DNA of 64,000 nucleotides from Bacteroidota bacterium (GTDB lineage: Bacteria > Bacteroidota > Bacteroidia > Chitinophagales > Saprospiraceae), in contig JAKQHM010000040.1 of NCBI GenBank assembly GCA_029572935.1, forward strand, positions 62,001 to 126,000, read 5' to 3'. The position numbers and the translations under genes were made by a program. This document shows positions 1 to 9,261 of this stretch, one piece after another (positions within the stretch are counted from its first letter, which is position 1; each line of letters begins with the position of its first letter). Below the pieces are notes generated by a model. That model was not told the origin of the DNA, made no database searches, and saw only the letters and a program-made list of their open reading frames with translations.

Positions 1-776
1 GATGCGATGAGAAGTACCTTGAATACCACCATCGTCCAATATTGGGTTTGCAGAATTCTGAAGTGTTTGGTCCTGAATTTAAGGTAGCCCTGAGTATGGT
101 CATCCGTCAGACTGTAGTGAAGTCCCGCCTTGTAGCGGTTTTTAAAAGTGCTGAGGTTTCTGCTGATTTCCTGAAGCCATCCCGCCACTTTGTATTTATA
201 ACTGCATTCCTCGATACTGGTCATGAGTCCCTGCTGGGAAGTTAACCTCAGAATGGTGTAGGCTATCACCATAAGGAGTAAAGCAATGACCAGAAAGACT
301 ACGTGGTAGAGGGACAACAGGATGATCCCAAATAAAATCTGGACCGTCGCGCCCGGCACGTCCAGAAGAAGTTTGACCACTCCTTTCTGAAGATTGATCG
401 TTTCGAAAAATCGGTTGGTGAGTTCGGGCAAATAATTTCCATCCGTGCTTTTCAATTCTACCTTAGGCAAATGATTGGCCATCATGGAAGTATTGCGGAC
501 AAATATTCTTTGCTGGATGGTCTCGGTTATCTGAAGCTGTCGGATTTGCAACCAACCGGTCAACAATACTCCCAGCATAACGGCAGCCACCAGGACATAC
601 ACAGTAGTGGCCAGCGTGTTGAAGGTCATGAAATTGATGATCGCCTGAATCCCGAGGGGTAAACTTAATTGGATAAGACCCGCCATCACCGCAAAGAAAT
701 ACAGAGCCACCAGCTCCTTGTTCTCCAAGCTGAGGTAGGCCCATAATCGAAAAAACGGGTTTTGATTTTGAGACAT
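1..776 (-). CDS. ABC exporter, N-terminal membrane domain (partial)
   Basis: The frame is open from an ATG at 776 to the left edge, so only the first 258 or so residues are visible. They form a type 1 ABC-exporter transmembrane domain. Hydrophobic segments lie near residues 22-45 and 55-78 and again around 150-180. The text around residues 33-45 (GLIQLSLPLGIQAIINF) and the following LQITETIQQRIF is typical of Bacteroidota exporters that work with an HlyD-like adaptor and a TolC-like channel. The nucleotide-binding domain must lie outside the window. The gene is divergent from the TetR regulator at 917, which is a common arrangement for a regulated efflux pump. The substrate cannot be told from the sequence. 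Confidence 0.8.
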   Translation of the reverse strand, partial: MSQNQNPFFRLWAYLSLENKELVALYFFAVMAGLIQLSLPLGIQAIINFMTFNTLATTVYVLVAAVMLGVLLTGWLQIRQLQITETIQQRIFVRNTSMMANHLPKVELKSTDGNYLPELTNRFFETINLQKGVVKLLLDVPGATVQILFGIILLSLYHVVFLVIALLLMVIAYTILRLTSQQGLMTSIEECSYKYKVAGWLQEISRNLSTFKNRYKAGLHYSLTDDHTQGYLKFRTKHFRILQTQYWTMVVFKVLLIA

Positions 777-894
777 AGACGCGAAAATTAGCTAATTAAT
801 CCATAATACACCCTAATTGTTGAGCATACTATCATTTAAATTTGTTAAACTATTATTAAAGTATAGTAATGCTATTATTTTCATTTTTTTTATT

Positions 895-902
895 TAATTT
901 TG
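895..902 (+). promoter_or_regulatory. Candidate -7 box for the TetR gene
   Basis: TAATTTTG fits the Bacteroidota -7 consensus TAnnTTTG. No clear TTTG/TTG partner is seen 17-23 bp upstream. Its position favours the ATG at 917 over the in-frame ATG at 869, which would lie upstream of the box. Confidence 0.35.
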
Positions 903-916
903 CGTTTCGTTCATCC

Positions 917-1609
917 ATGGAGATCAAGCTTTCTTTTCGCGTCAATCCCAAACTTTACCTTAAGGATCCCGAGAGTTCCGAGTTGGGTGGTCAGATTCTG
1001 GCCAAGTCCATCGATATGATCCATCAAATTGGATTTGAGCATTTTACATTCAAGAAACTCGCCACGGAAATCCAAACAACAGAAGCCACGGTCTACCGCT
1101 ATTTTGAAAACAAGCACAAATTGCTGTTGTATGCTTTAAACTGGTATTGGGGTTATCTGGAATTTTATCTCGAGTACCGCATCAGCCCAATGGCCGATCC
1201 TGCTGGTAAAATCAGGGAAGTGATACGGGTATTGACGGGTGAGGTCGGATTTGATCTGGTAAAAGCCCCGTTCGATCTAAAGGTCCTGAATGCCATCGTC
1301 ATTTCCGAAAGCAGCAAGGTCTATCTGCTCAAAGAAGTGTCAGAGATCAATAAGGTCCAGCTATACAAGCCCTACAAAGACCTGTGTGCCATGATCTCCT
1401 CCATCGTCACCGAATACAATGGTCAATATCCCTTCCCCAAGAGCCTTGCCAGTACTTTGGTGGAAACCGCCCATACCCAGCAGTATTTCGCTCAAAACCT
1501 GAAGGGACTGACCAATGTGCAGGACCAGATTCCTGAGGTCTACACCCGAGCATTTCTGGAAAACATGGTGTTCAGTATCCTCAATCCCCAGACCGGTTCT
1601 TCTATCTGA
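917..1609 (+). CDS. TetR/AcrR family transcriptional regulator
   Basis: This 230-aa protein has an N-terminal TetR helix-turn-helix at about residues 22-65. It reads GFEHFTFKKLATEIQTTEAT then VYRYFENKHKLLLYAL, the usual recognition helix followed by the YRYF-x-NK signature. The remainder is an alpha-helical ligand domain with no recognisable family. The frame is open from 869, but the residues added there are hydrophobic and unlike TetR N-termini. A candidate -7 box at 895-902 lies between the two ATGs, so I chose 917. The regulator is divergent from the ABC exporter at 776 and probably represses it; that link is inferred from gene position only. Confidence 0.85.
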   Translation: MEIKLSFRVNPKLYLKDPESSELGGQILAKSIDMIHQIGFEHFTFKKLATEIQTTEATVYRYFENKHKLLLYALNWYWGYLEFYLEYRISPMADPAGKIREVIRVLTGEVGFDLVKAPFDLKVLNAIVISESSKVYLLKEVSEINKVQLYKPYKDLCAMISSIVTEYNGQYPFPKSLASTLVETAHTQQYFAQNLKGLTNVQDQIPEVYTRAFLENMVFSILNPQTGSSI

Positions 1610-1666
1610 CGAAACCGTGATTTTTCTTTCTCAGAAATAAGCTATTTTGGCGGGTAATTCATTCAA

Positions 1667-2704
1667 ATGAAAGTCCTCAAAGAAAGTCTGATCCGGCAGC
1701 TTGTGCTGATCGTTGTGATTCTGGTATTAGCGGGCATTGTTTTTTACGAGCTGAGGATGTTCCTGCCATCTTTTCTGGGTGCCTATACGCTGTACATTCT
1801 GCTGCGAAGGCCCATGTTTTACCTCACTGTGGTGCGGAAATGGAACAAGCAGCTGGTTACTTTCCTGTTGATCCTGGCAACCATCCTGGTGCTGATCCTG
1901 CCGGCGCAGGCTCTGGTACGGACCATCACCAACAAACTTTTGCCTTATCTTCAAAACTCACAGGATATCTATGCCAAACTGGATTTATTCATCCAGGATC
2001 TCGAGCAAAGATTTAATCTGGAATTGATGTCCGAAGAGAACATTTCCGGAGCCAGAGACTGGTTGGTCAAGGAAGGCAGTGTCGTTGTATCGGCTACGCT
2101 CAACAGCATTGCGATTCTGCTGATCATGTATTTTTTGCTCTATTACATGCTGATGTATGGTCGCGAGATGGAGCGCAGACTGACGGATCTACTCCCAATG
2201 GAAGAAAAGGTCAGCCAATCTCTGAAGCGCCATATGAATTCGATGGTGTACAGCAACGCCATTGGCGTACCCCTGGTGGCTTTCTTCCAATCTCTGGTGG
2301 CCATGATCGGTTACCTGATCGCAGGAGTGGATGAACCCATCCTGTGGACCACCATGACCTTTCTGACCTCTTTTGTGCCCATGGTCGGATCCATGATCAT
2401 CTACGTACCCTTGTCCATCCTGCTGATCTATGGTGGGGACACGGGTTATGGCATTTTTCTGCTTCTGTTTTGTTTCCTGGTCGTTGGTTCTGTGGACAAT
2501 GTGTTTCGTTTCTGGTTGCAGAAAAAAATTGGTGATACACATCCTCTGATCACTATTTTCGGAGTGATCATCGGCCTCAAGCTATTTGGCTTTCTGGGTC
2601 TTATTTTTGGCCCCATTCTCCTTTCCTCCCTCATTTTGCTCATCAAAATGTACTCAGAGCAATACAGGGTCCAGAGGGGTGAATCCGAAGCAGAGGAATC
2701 CTGA
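1667..2704 (+). CDS. AI-2E family transporter (PerM-like permease)
   Basis: A 345-aa integral membrane protein with about eight hydrophobic segments. Two pairs lie near residues 12-35 and 60-85. A soluble stretch of about 60 residues containing charged helices (90-150) follows, then a tight cluster from about 150 to 330. This layout and the C-terminal GLKLFGFLGLIFGPILLSSL match the AI-2E/PerM family (345 aa, usual range 330-380). Members of the family include autoinducer-2 exporters and ion antiporters, so no substrate is assigned. The gene starts 57 bp after the TetR gene on the same strand. The sequence GCTATTTTGG just upstream resembles a weak -7 box, so it may be transcribed on its own. 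Confidence 0.85.
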   Translation: MKVLKESLIRQLVLIVVILVLAGIVFYELRMFLPSFLGAYTLYILLRRPMFYLTVVRKWNKQLVTFLLILATILVLILPAQALVRTITNKLLPYLQNSQDIYAKLDLFIQDLEQRFNLELMSEENISGARDWLVKEGSVVVSATLNSIAILLIMYFLLYYMLMYGREMERRLTDLLPMEEKVSQSLKRHMNSMVYSNAIGVPLVAFFQSLVAMIGYLIAGVDEPILWTTMTFLTSFVPMVGSMIIYVPLSILLIYGGDTGYGIFLLLFCFLVVGSVDNVFRFWLQKKIGDTHPLITIFGVIIGLKLFGFLGLIFGPILLSSLILLIKMYSEQYRVQRGESEAEES

Positions 2705-2826
2705 AAAAGTGTTGCTTCGGCCCGGGTTATCAAGGGTATAGAGGCACATTACTTCTGCCAAAAAAATATAATGCTTTAGCGCCTCATTTGCATGCTATTT
2801 TACTGAGTTAATTGCCCTGATATCGC

Positions 2827-2834
2827 TATCTTTG
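2827..2834 (+). promoter_or_regulatory. Candidate -7 box for gyrB
   Basis: TATCTTTG matches TAnnTTTG exactly and lies 22 bp before the gyrB ATG. The -33 element is not clear. Confidence 0.5.
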
Positions 2835-2846
2835 CACACATTTTAA

Positions 2847-4793
<1,947 letters not shown>

Positions 4794-4823
4794 TGATCGA
4801 AACGATAGTTTTGCATTAATTCC

Positions 4824-4846
4824 AAAGATTGGGTGCAATCTTTTTT
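4824..4846 (+). terminator. Intrinsic terminator after gyrB
   Basis: An 8-bp stem AAAGATTG / CAATCTTT with a GGTG loop is followed by a run of T. It lies 30 bp after the gyrB stop, between two convergent genes. Confidence 0.75.
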
Positions 4847-4868
4847 AAAGATAAAATAACGAACCAAC

Positions 4869-5462
4869 TCAAATCTGTCTTTCGTAGATCAGTTTGAGAT
4901 CCGGTTTGATCTGTTTGAGGATAAAGGGTTTGAAGGAATCCAGAAAGCCGGCACCCACCTTCCTGTTGACCAGTGACTGCATCCTGCGCAGCATCTCGGA
5001 ATTTTCGGTAAAGGTAAAGGCGCGATCGATCTCCAGGGCCAATTCAATGGTGCTGCCCGGCGTATCCTCTCCCCGGGAAAAGGCTCCATAGACCCAGGCT
5101 TTGCGGATGGCGGGAAACTCCCGGAGGACAGAAAGGATTTGTTCCAACACACGGACTTTTTCATGGGTACGGAATGCATTCAGACTCAGTTTTTCCTGAG
5201 CCAGTTTTAAAGCCGGGAGCGCCTGTTCCTCTCCGGAAAGGTCTTTGATCAGTTTTTCTGCCAGCCACAACATCATCAGTTCGTCCGGCCTGACCCTGAA
5301 GTAATCACAGAGACTCAGCACCTGTTGCCGGGTAGGGCGGCGCAAATTGCGTTCCACCTTGCTGAGGATGGCCTGGTCCATGTCCAGATAGGCAGCTACC
5401 TTCCTCAAAGGCAGTCCGGACTCCTCTCTCAATTGGCGCAATCGCTCTCCCAGGCTGGTCAT
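4869..5462 (-). CDS. XRE-type HTH protein fused to a degenerate nucleotidyltransferase-like domain
   Basis: A 197-aa protein. Residues 5-62 form an XRE/Cro-type helix-turn-helix (LRQLREESGLPLRKVAAYLD, then ILSKVERNLRRPT). Residues about 105-175 resemble a minimal nucleotidyltransferase fold: GAFSRGE at 126-132 followed by STIELALEI at 137-145. The usual motif is GSxxRG...SDxDL. Here the first catalytic aspartate is Thr138 and the second is Glu140, so activity is doubtful. It could be a sensor or a retained toxin/antitoxin-like fold. No partner HEPN gene is adjacent. A perfect promoter and an inverted repeat precede it, suggesting autoregulation. Confidence 0.75.
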   Translation of the reverse strand: MTSLGERLRQLREESGLPLRKVAAYLDMDQAILSKVERNLRRPTRQQVLSLCDYFRVRPDELMMLWLAEKLIKDLSGEEQALPALKLAQEKLSLNAFRTHEKVRVLEQILSVLREFPAIRKAWVYGAFSRGEDTPGSTIELALEIDRAFTFTENSEMLRRMQSLVNRKVGAGFLDSFKPFILKQIKPDLKLIYERQI

Positions 5463-5478
5463 TTTGAATCAAAATACC

Positions 5479-5527
5479 TTGACAATAAATGTCAAAGGTA
5501 CATCAATAAGCTCATTTTCAATCAAAA
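5479..5527 (-). promoter_or_regulatory. Promoter with overlapping operator-like palindrome
   Basis: Read on the minus strand, TTG (ending near 5519) is followed by an 18-bp spacer and TACCTTTG (5500-5493), an exact -7 box. An inverted repeat TTGACA-N5-TGTCAA (5479-5495) overlaps the -7 box and the expected transcription start. That is where an autorepressor would bind. The gene starts at 5462. Confidence 0.6.
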
Positions 5528-5688
5528 AGTGGCCATGGTTTAATATTTTAATTTTTTACAACCAGAAAATCCCAATTCTAGGATGTCGGAGATAAAAAGA
5601 AGTGAAAGGGAAATAAATACCTCAAATTGGGCAACATAAACAAGGAAAAAGAAATTTTCAGGATTGGAAATCCGCCATCAGGAAGGGA

Positions 5689-6057
5689 TCAGGACCTGGG
5701 TTCGCAGTCCCGGTAGCCTTCATTCCGGAAGGCGGGATGGCAGATGCAGAGGAAGATCAGGTCCGCAGGACCCGTGTTTTCGATGGCCTGACTGGTTCCG
5801 GCCTCTATGCAGACCAGGTCACCACTTTTTACCAGTCCGGCCGGGACGCCATCCAGGTACATCTGGCCAAAGCCGGAACGGATGAAGTAATATTCCCGGA
5901 CATTCAGAGCATGCAGACGGGTTCGGGTACCCGGCAGAACCCTGGCCTCGGCGAGGGAAAGGGCTTCGGATTCATCCCGGTGCAATTCCCGGATGAAACA
6001 ACCCTCAGCAATGAAATCTTCGGGAGATTCTCCGTTAGAAAGGATTTTGGATCTCAC
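5689..6057 (-). CDS. Cupin domain protein
   Basis: A 122-aa single-domain cupin. The first cupin motif is recognisable at about residues 43-66: GTRTRLHALNVREYYFIRSG. It keeps one His, the Glu/Tyr-Tyr-Phe core and a following Gly. The second motif is the GDLVCIEAGTSQAIENTGP stretch. Only part of the usual His2-Glu-His metal set is present, so metal binding may be altered. The gene begins 13 bp after the MaoC-like hydratase stop and runs in the same direction, so the two are probably co-transcribed. No substrate can be assigned. Confidence 0.8.
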   Translation of the reverse strand: MRSKILSNGESPEDFIAEGCFIRELHRDESEALSLAEARVLPGTRTRLHALNVREYYFIRSGFGQMYLDGVPAGLVKSGDLVCIEAGTSQAIENTGPADLIFLCICHPAFRNEGYRDCEPRS

Positions 6058-6070
6058 AGTCCGGAGATGA

Positions 6071-6484
6071 TCAGGACCAGACGTATTGTTTTTTATTCAT
6101 CAGCAGGGCTTCTCCGGTAAAGGTCTGATCCCCGGTAGCTGTTTCGAAAATGGCACAATCGTACAGAACCCGGTTTTTGTCCGGAAAGATCTCCTTGACG
6201 GTGATCACCGCTTCGTATTCGGTATCCACAAACATGGGTTTGAGCCATTGCATGGTTTGCTTCATGTAGACATGGCCATCCGCTTTCCAGAGTGCGCCGA
6301 AGATCTTGGTGAAAACTGCAGCGCCCAGAAATCCGTGGATGATGTTGCGTCCGAACATGCTGTTCTTACCTGCCTCCGGATCAATGTGCAGGGGGTTGAC
6401 ATCCCCGCTGACGCGGGCAAAAGTGTCTACATCGGACTGAGTATAACTGAATTTGTGTTTGAACTGGTCTCCCTTTTGGATCAT
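6071..6484 (-). CDS. phaJ: MaoC-like (R)-specific enoyl-CoA hydratase
   Basis: A 137-aa hot-dog fold protein of the MaoC/PhaJ family. The hydratase-2 motif FARVSGDVNPLHIDPEAG covers residues 22-39, with the catalytic Asp28 and His33 of the family. PhaJ enzymes hydrate trans-2-enoyl-CoA from beta-oxidation to (R)-3-hydroxyacyl-CoA, the direct substrate of PHA synthase. The gene is divergent from phaE, with 104 bp between the two start codons, and phaC follows phaE. This context supports the PHA-precursor role. The symbol is given by family and context; a different MaoC substrate is possible. Confidence 0.8.
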   Translation of the reverse strand: MIQKGDQFKHKFSYTQSDVDTFARVSGDVNPLHIDPEAGKNSMFGRNIIHGFLGAAVFTKIFGALWKADGHVYMKQTMQWLKPMFVDTEYEAVITVKEIFPDKNRVLYDCAIFETATGDQTFTGEALLMNKKQYVWS

Positions 6485-6534
6485 CTTAACGCTTATTAAT
6501 AATTTATTGACAGGGGTTTATGAACAATCAACCC

Positions 6535-6542
6535 TACTTTTG
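6535..6542 (+). promoter_or_regulatory. Candidate -7 box for phaE
   Basis: TACTTTTG matches TAnnTTTG. It would start a transcript near 6549, about 40 nt before the ATG at 6589. This argues against the in-frame ATG at 6520, which lies upstream of the box. Confidence 0.5.
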
Positions 6543-6588
6543 CGTCGCAATAATAGAGATATTTCTGTTATTCATAAATCTAAATGTT

Positions 6589-8070
6589 ATGGCAAATTCT
6601 GAAAAATCAAAAACTGTGATCGAACAAATGATCGAAACGCAGTCTGCCCTGGTAAACCAGGCCATGGAAGCCACCAAAAAGCTGACTTCCAACATTCCCG
6701 TGGTAAATGAAACTCTTGACAAGGGGTCGGAGTTATATAACAAGGCTTTGGCTGCACAAAAAGAAATAGCGGACAAGGCAACTGAAAATATCAACAAAAT
6801 GAATCAAAACATGAACAGCAGCTCCGAAACGGCTCAGAATTTCTTTAAGCAGTGGCTGGAAAATCAAATGACCATGTCCAAAAATATGTTTGGTCAGGTA
6901 AGTCAGAACGGTTCCATGCCCGGTGTCAATCCCAATGAATGGATGACGCAGTGGCAGAACTGGATGAACCAGTCCAACAGCCAATGGAATCAAATGATGA
7001 ACCAGAATCCTTTCTGGGGCATGATGCAGAACAATCCCTTCATGGGCCAGAACAACATGCAGCAGCAGATGACCCAGGGCATGAATCAGTGGAGCCAAAT
7101 GACCAAGCAATACCTGGACATGATGAATCAGTCTTATGGTGAATGGGTAAAGCAGTTCTCCAACATGACTTCTGCCGATACCTTCAAGGGAATGACCAAC
7201 ATGAGCGAGAGCATGTCCAAATTTTTTGAATTGTGGATGCCCATGTTCAAATCCATGAACGACAAGACCTTTTCTGCTGACAAATTCATGGAAATGATGA
7301 GTCCAGAGAAATTCAAATCCTTCATCGACAGTTTCTTCAAATTCATGCCGGAAGGATCACAGAAGATGATGGAGCAGATGAATGCCCAGTTTGTGCAGTT
7401 CATGAAGGAAATGAGCCAGAATGGTCTGAGTAATTATTCTGCCATGAAACATCAGATGCAGCAGATGCCTGGTATGAATCAAAATCCATACTCCAATGCC
7501 TGGGAAATGTACCACAACTGGAGGACAGCCATGAATGAGGCAGTTTCCCCTCTGACCAAACTGGTAAACCAGAACAGCCAGGTGAAATCCGTTCAGGTCT
7601 GGAATGAAATATACGAGTTGATGGTTGAATTCAACCTGAAGAACAACGAACTGCAGTACATGATTTACCAGCACGGCCTGAAAGTGATGGACAAACTGGC
7701 TGATAAAGTATCCGCACATCTTGGCGAAGGTAAAAGCATCGACAGTTTTGTAAAATTGTACCAGGACTGGCTCGTAACCGGCGACGAAGTTTTCACCGAT
7801 CTGTTTAACAGCGATGAGTACAGCAAACTGATGACCCAGGTCAGCAGCCTTCAGATGCAGTTGAAAAAAGACATCGACGACCAGATGGAAAGTATGTTTC
7901 TGGTGAATATGCCGATTGCTACCCGTACTGAAATGGATGAGGTGTACAAGAGCATTTACGACCTGAAGAAAATGTACCGCAACCTGGAGAAAATGTTTGC
8001 CCGCATGGAAGAGAAATCTGCCCATGAGCCGGCAGCAGAGGCTCCCAAGGCCGGTGCCAAAAAGAAGTAA
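6589..8070 (+). CDS. phaE: Class III PHA synthase subunit PhaE
   Basis: A 493-aa protein starting MANSEKSKTV, the non-catalytic partner of PhaC in class III poly(3-hydroxyalkanoate) synthase. Residues 1-70 form a helical, phasin-like segment. Residues about 71-190 are extremely rich in Met, Asn, Gln and Trp, for example MNQNPFWGMMQNNPFMGQNN. Residues about 330-420 resemble the conserved PhaE region (LMVEFNLKNNELQYMIYQHG). A C-terminal coiled segment and an Ala/Pro/Lys-rich tail follow. It is longer than typical PhaE (about 350 aa), mainly because of the low-complexity section. The next gene is the catalytic subunit, which supports the assignment. The start is chosen from a promoter box at 6535-6542 and the loss of a spurious hydrophobic N-terminus. 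Confidence 0.85.
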   Translation: MANSEKSKTVIEQMIETQSALVNQAMEATKKLTSNIPVVNETLDKGSELYNKALAAQKEIADKATENINKMNQNMNSSSETAQNFFKQWLENQMTMSKNMFGQVSQNGSMPGVNPNEWMTQWQNWMNQSNSQWNQMMNQNPFWGMMQNNPFMGQNNMQQQMTQGMNQWSQMTKQYLDMMNQSYGEWVKQFSNMTSADTFKGMTNMSESMSKFFELWMPMFKSMNDKTFSADKFMEMMSPEKFKSFIDSFFKFMPEGSQKMMEQMNAQFVQFMKEMSQNGLSNYSAMKHQMQQMPGMNQNPYSNAWEMYHNWRTAMNEAVSPLTKLVNQNSQVKSVQVWNEIYELMVEFNLKNNELQYMIYQHGLKVMDKLADKVSAHLGEGKSIDSFVKLYQDWLVTGDEVFTDLFNSDEYSKLMTQVSSLQMQLKKDIDDQMESMFLVNMPIATRTEMDEVYKSIYDLKKMYRNLEKMFARMEEKSAHEPAAEAPKAGAKKK

Positions 8071-8090
8071 CACAATCGATAGTCAAATTA

Positions 8091-8117
8091 AGCCCGGCCG
8101 GAAAGCCGGGCTTTTTT
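8091..8117 (+). terminator. Intrinsic terminator between phaE and phaC
   Basis: The stem AGCCCGGC / GCCGGGCT with a 6-nt loop is followed by six T. It lies 20 bp after the phaE stop and immediately before a -7 like box for phaC. Confidence 0.85.
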
Positions 8118-8124
8118 ATTTTTG
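8117..8124 (+). promoter_or_regulatory. Candidate -7 box for phaC
   Basis: TATTTTTG fits TAnnTTTG and shares its first T with the terminator T-run. A -33 element would fall in the GC-rich terminator stem and is not recognisable, so promoter strength is uncertain. Confidence 0.35.
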
Positions 8125-8144
8125 CAGCTCACAAAATCAAAAAA

Positions 8145-9197
8145 ATGATCAATACCAATTCCATATTTACCGAATTTGTAGAAATGGGCGAAAAGCTCAG
8201 AAAAGGTTATAACACCCTGAAGTCCATTGAGGAGGTCGATGTAGCCACCACTCCCAAGGAACTCGTCTGGTCCTGTGACAAGGTCAAGATGTACCATTAT
8301 ATCCGCGAAACTCCACCCAAAACCAGTATCCCGGTATTGGTATCCTTTGCCATTATGAACCGCCACGATGTTCTGGACCTTCAGCCTGACAGGAGTCTGA
8401 TGAAGAAACTGCTGGATGAGGGACTGGACATTTACATCATGGACTGGGGCTATCCGAGTAAGGCTGATCGGTATCTGACCATGGAGGATTACATCCTGGG
8501 CTACATGAATGATGCCATTGATTTCGTCAGGAAGACCCACAAAGTGGACAAGATCCACAAAATGGGTATCTGTCAGGGAGGTTTGTTCAGCATGATCTAC
8601 GCAGCCATTCACCCCGAAAAGCTGAAAACGCTGACCACCTATGTGGCGCCATACGATTTTACGGATACCCACTGCAACATGCTCTATAAATGGACCAAAT
8701 ACGTAGATGCAGACACCATGGCAGAGACCCAGGGCGTGATCAGTGCCGATATGCTCAACAACGCCTTCAGTATGCTGAAGCCCAGCATGGACATCGCCAA
8801 ATTTTTTGGCGTGATGGAAATGATGGAAGACCGCGACAAGCTGATGAATTTCCTGCGTATGGAAAAATGGAAGGCCGATTGTCCCGATCTCAGCGGAGAA
8901 ATGTACCGCAAATACATCAAGGACCTTTTCAGAGACAATAAACTGATCAAAGGAGAATTTGAGCTGGACGGACAGAAAGTGGATCTGAAAAAAGTGACGG
9001 TTCCATTCCTCAATGTCTATGCTACCGAAGACAACATCATTCCGAATTATTCCACCACGGCCGTGATGGACCACATCGGAAGCAAGGACAAACAGCTGTA
9101 TGCCTTCCCTGGCGGTCACATCGGAGTTTTCGTCGGCGCTAAATCCCAGAAGGAACTGGCTCCTGCAGTGGCCAAATGGGTGATCGAGAGGAGCTGA
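8145..9197 (+). CDS. phaC: Class III poly(R)-hydroxyalkanoic acid synthase subunit PhaC
   Basis: A 350-aa alpha/beta-hydrolase fold enzyme that polymerises (R)-3-hydroxyacyl-CoA into polyhydroxyalkanoate at the granule surface. The lipase-like box is GICQGG with the catalytic Cys at residue 143. The other two catalytic residues are visible as Asp296 in ATEDNIIP and His325 in GGHIGVF. The motif IMDWGYPSKADRYLTMEDYI is diagnostic for the family. The length matches class III PhaC (about 350-360 aa), which needs PhaE, the preceding gene. A terminator and a -7 like box in the 74-bp gap suggest it can be expressed separately from phaE. Confidence 0.93.
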   Translation: MINTNSIFTEFVEMGEKLRKGYNTLKSIEEVDVATTPKELVWSCDKVKMYHYIRETPPKTSIPVLVSFAIMNRHDVLDLQPDRSLMKKLLDEGLDIYIMDWGYPSKADRYLTMEDYILGYMNDAIDFVRKTHKVDKIHKMGICQGGLFSMIYAAIHPEKLKTLTTYVAPYDFTDTHCNMLYKWTKYVDADTMAETQGVISADMLNNAFSMLKPSMDIAKFFGVMEMMEDRDKLMNFLRMEKWKADCPDLSGEMYRKYIKDLFRDNKLIKGEFELDGQKVDLKKVTVPFLNVYATEDNIIPNYSTTAVMDHIGSKDKQLYAFPGGHIGVFVGAKSQKELAPAVAKWVIERS

Positions 9198-9261
9198 CAA
9201 CGATTTTTTTTCAGCAAGCTGTCGAATGTTGACAAAGAAATGAATACATCAAATAGTGGAT

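Noticed and set aside
869-916. Upstream ATG for the TetR gene
   Set aside because: The added residues are Phe/Leu-rich and unlike TetR N-termini; a -7 box lies between the two ATGs.
6520-6588. Upstream ATG for phaE giving 23 extra hydrophobic residues
   Set aside because: The -7 box at 6535-6542 lies downstream of this ATG, and class III PhaE needs no signal peptide.
7357-8073. Open frame of 238 codons on the minus strand opposite phaE
   Set aside because: It is the antisense of Met/Lys/Gln-rich codons, giving an artificial His/Leu-rich protein.
8088-9200. Long open frame (370 codons) on the minus strand opposite phaC
   Set aside because: It mirrors phaC almost exactly, and its protein is His/Phe/Val-rich without family motifs. 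PhaC has full catalytic residues.
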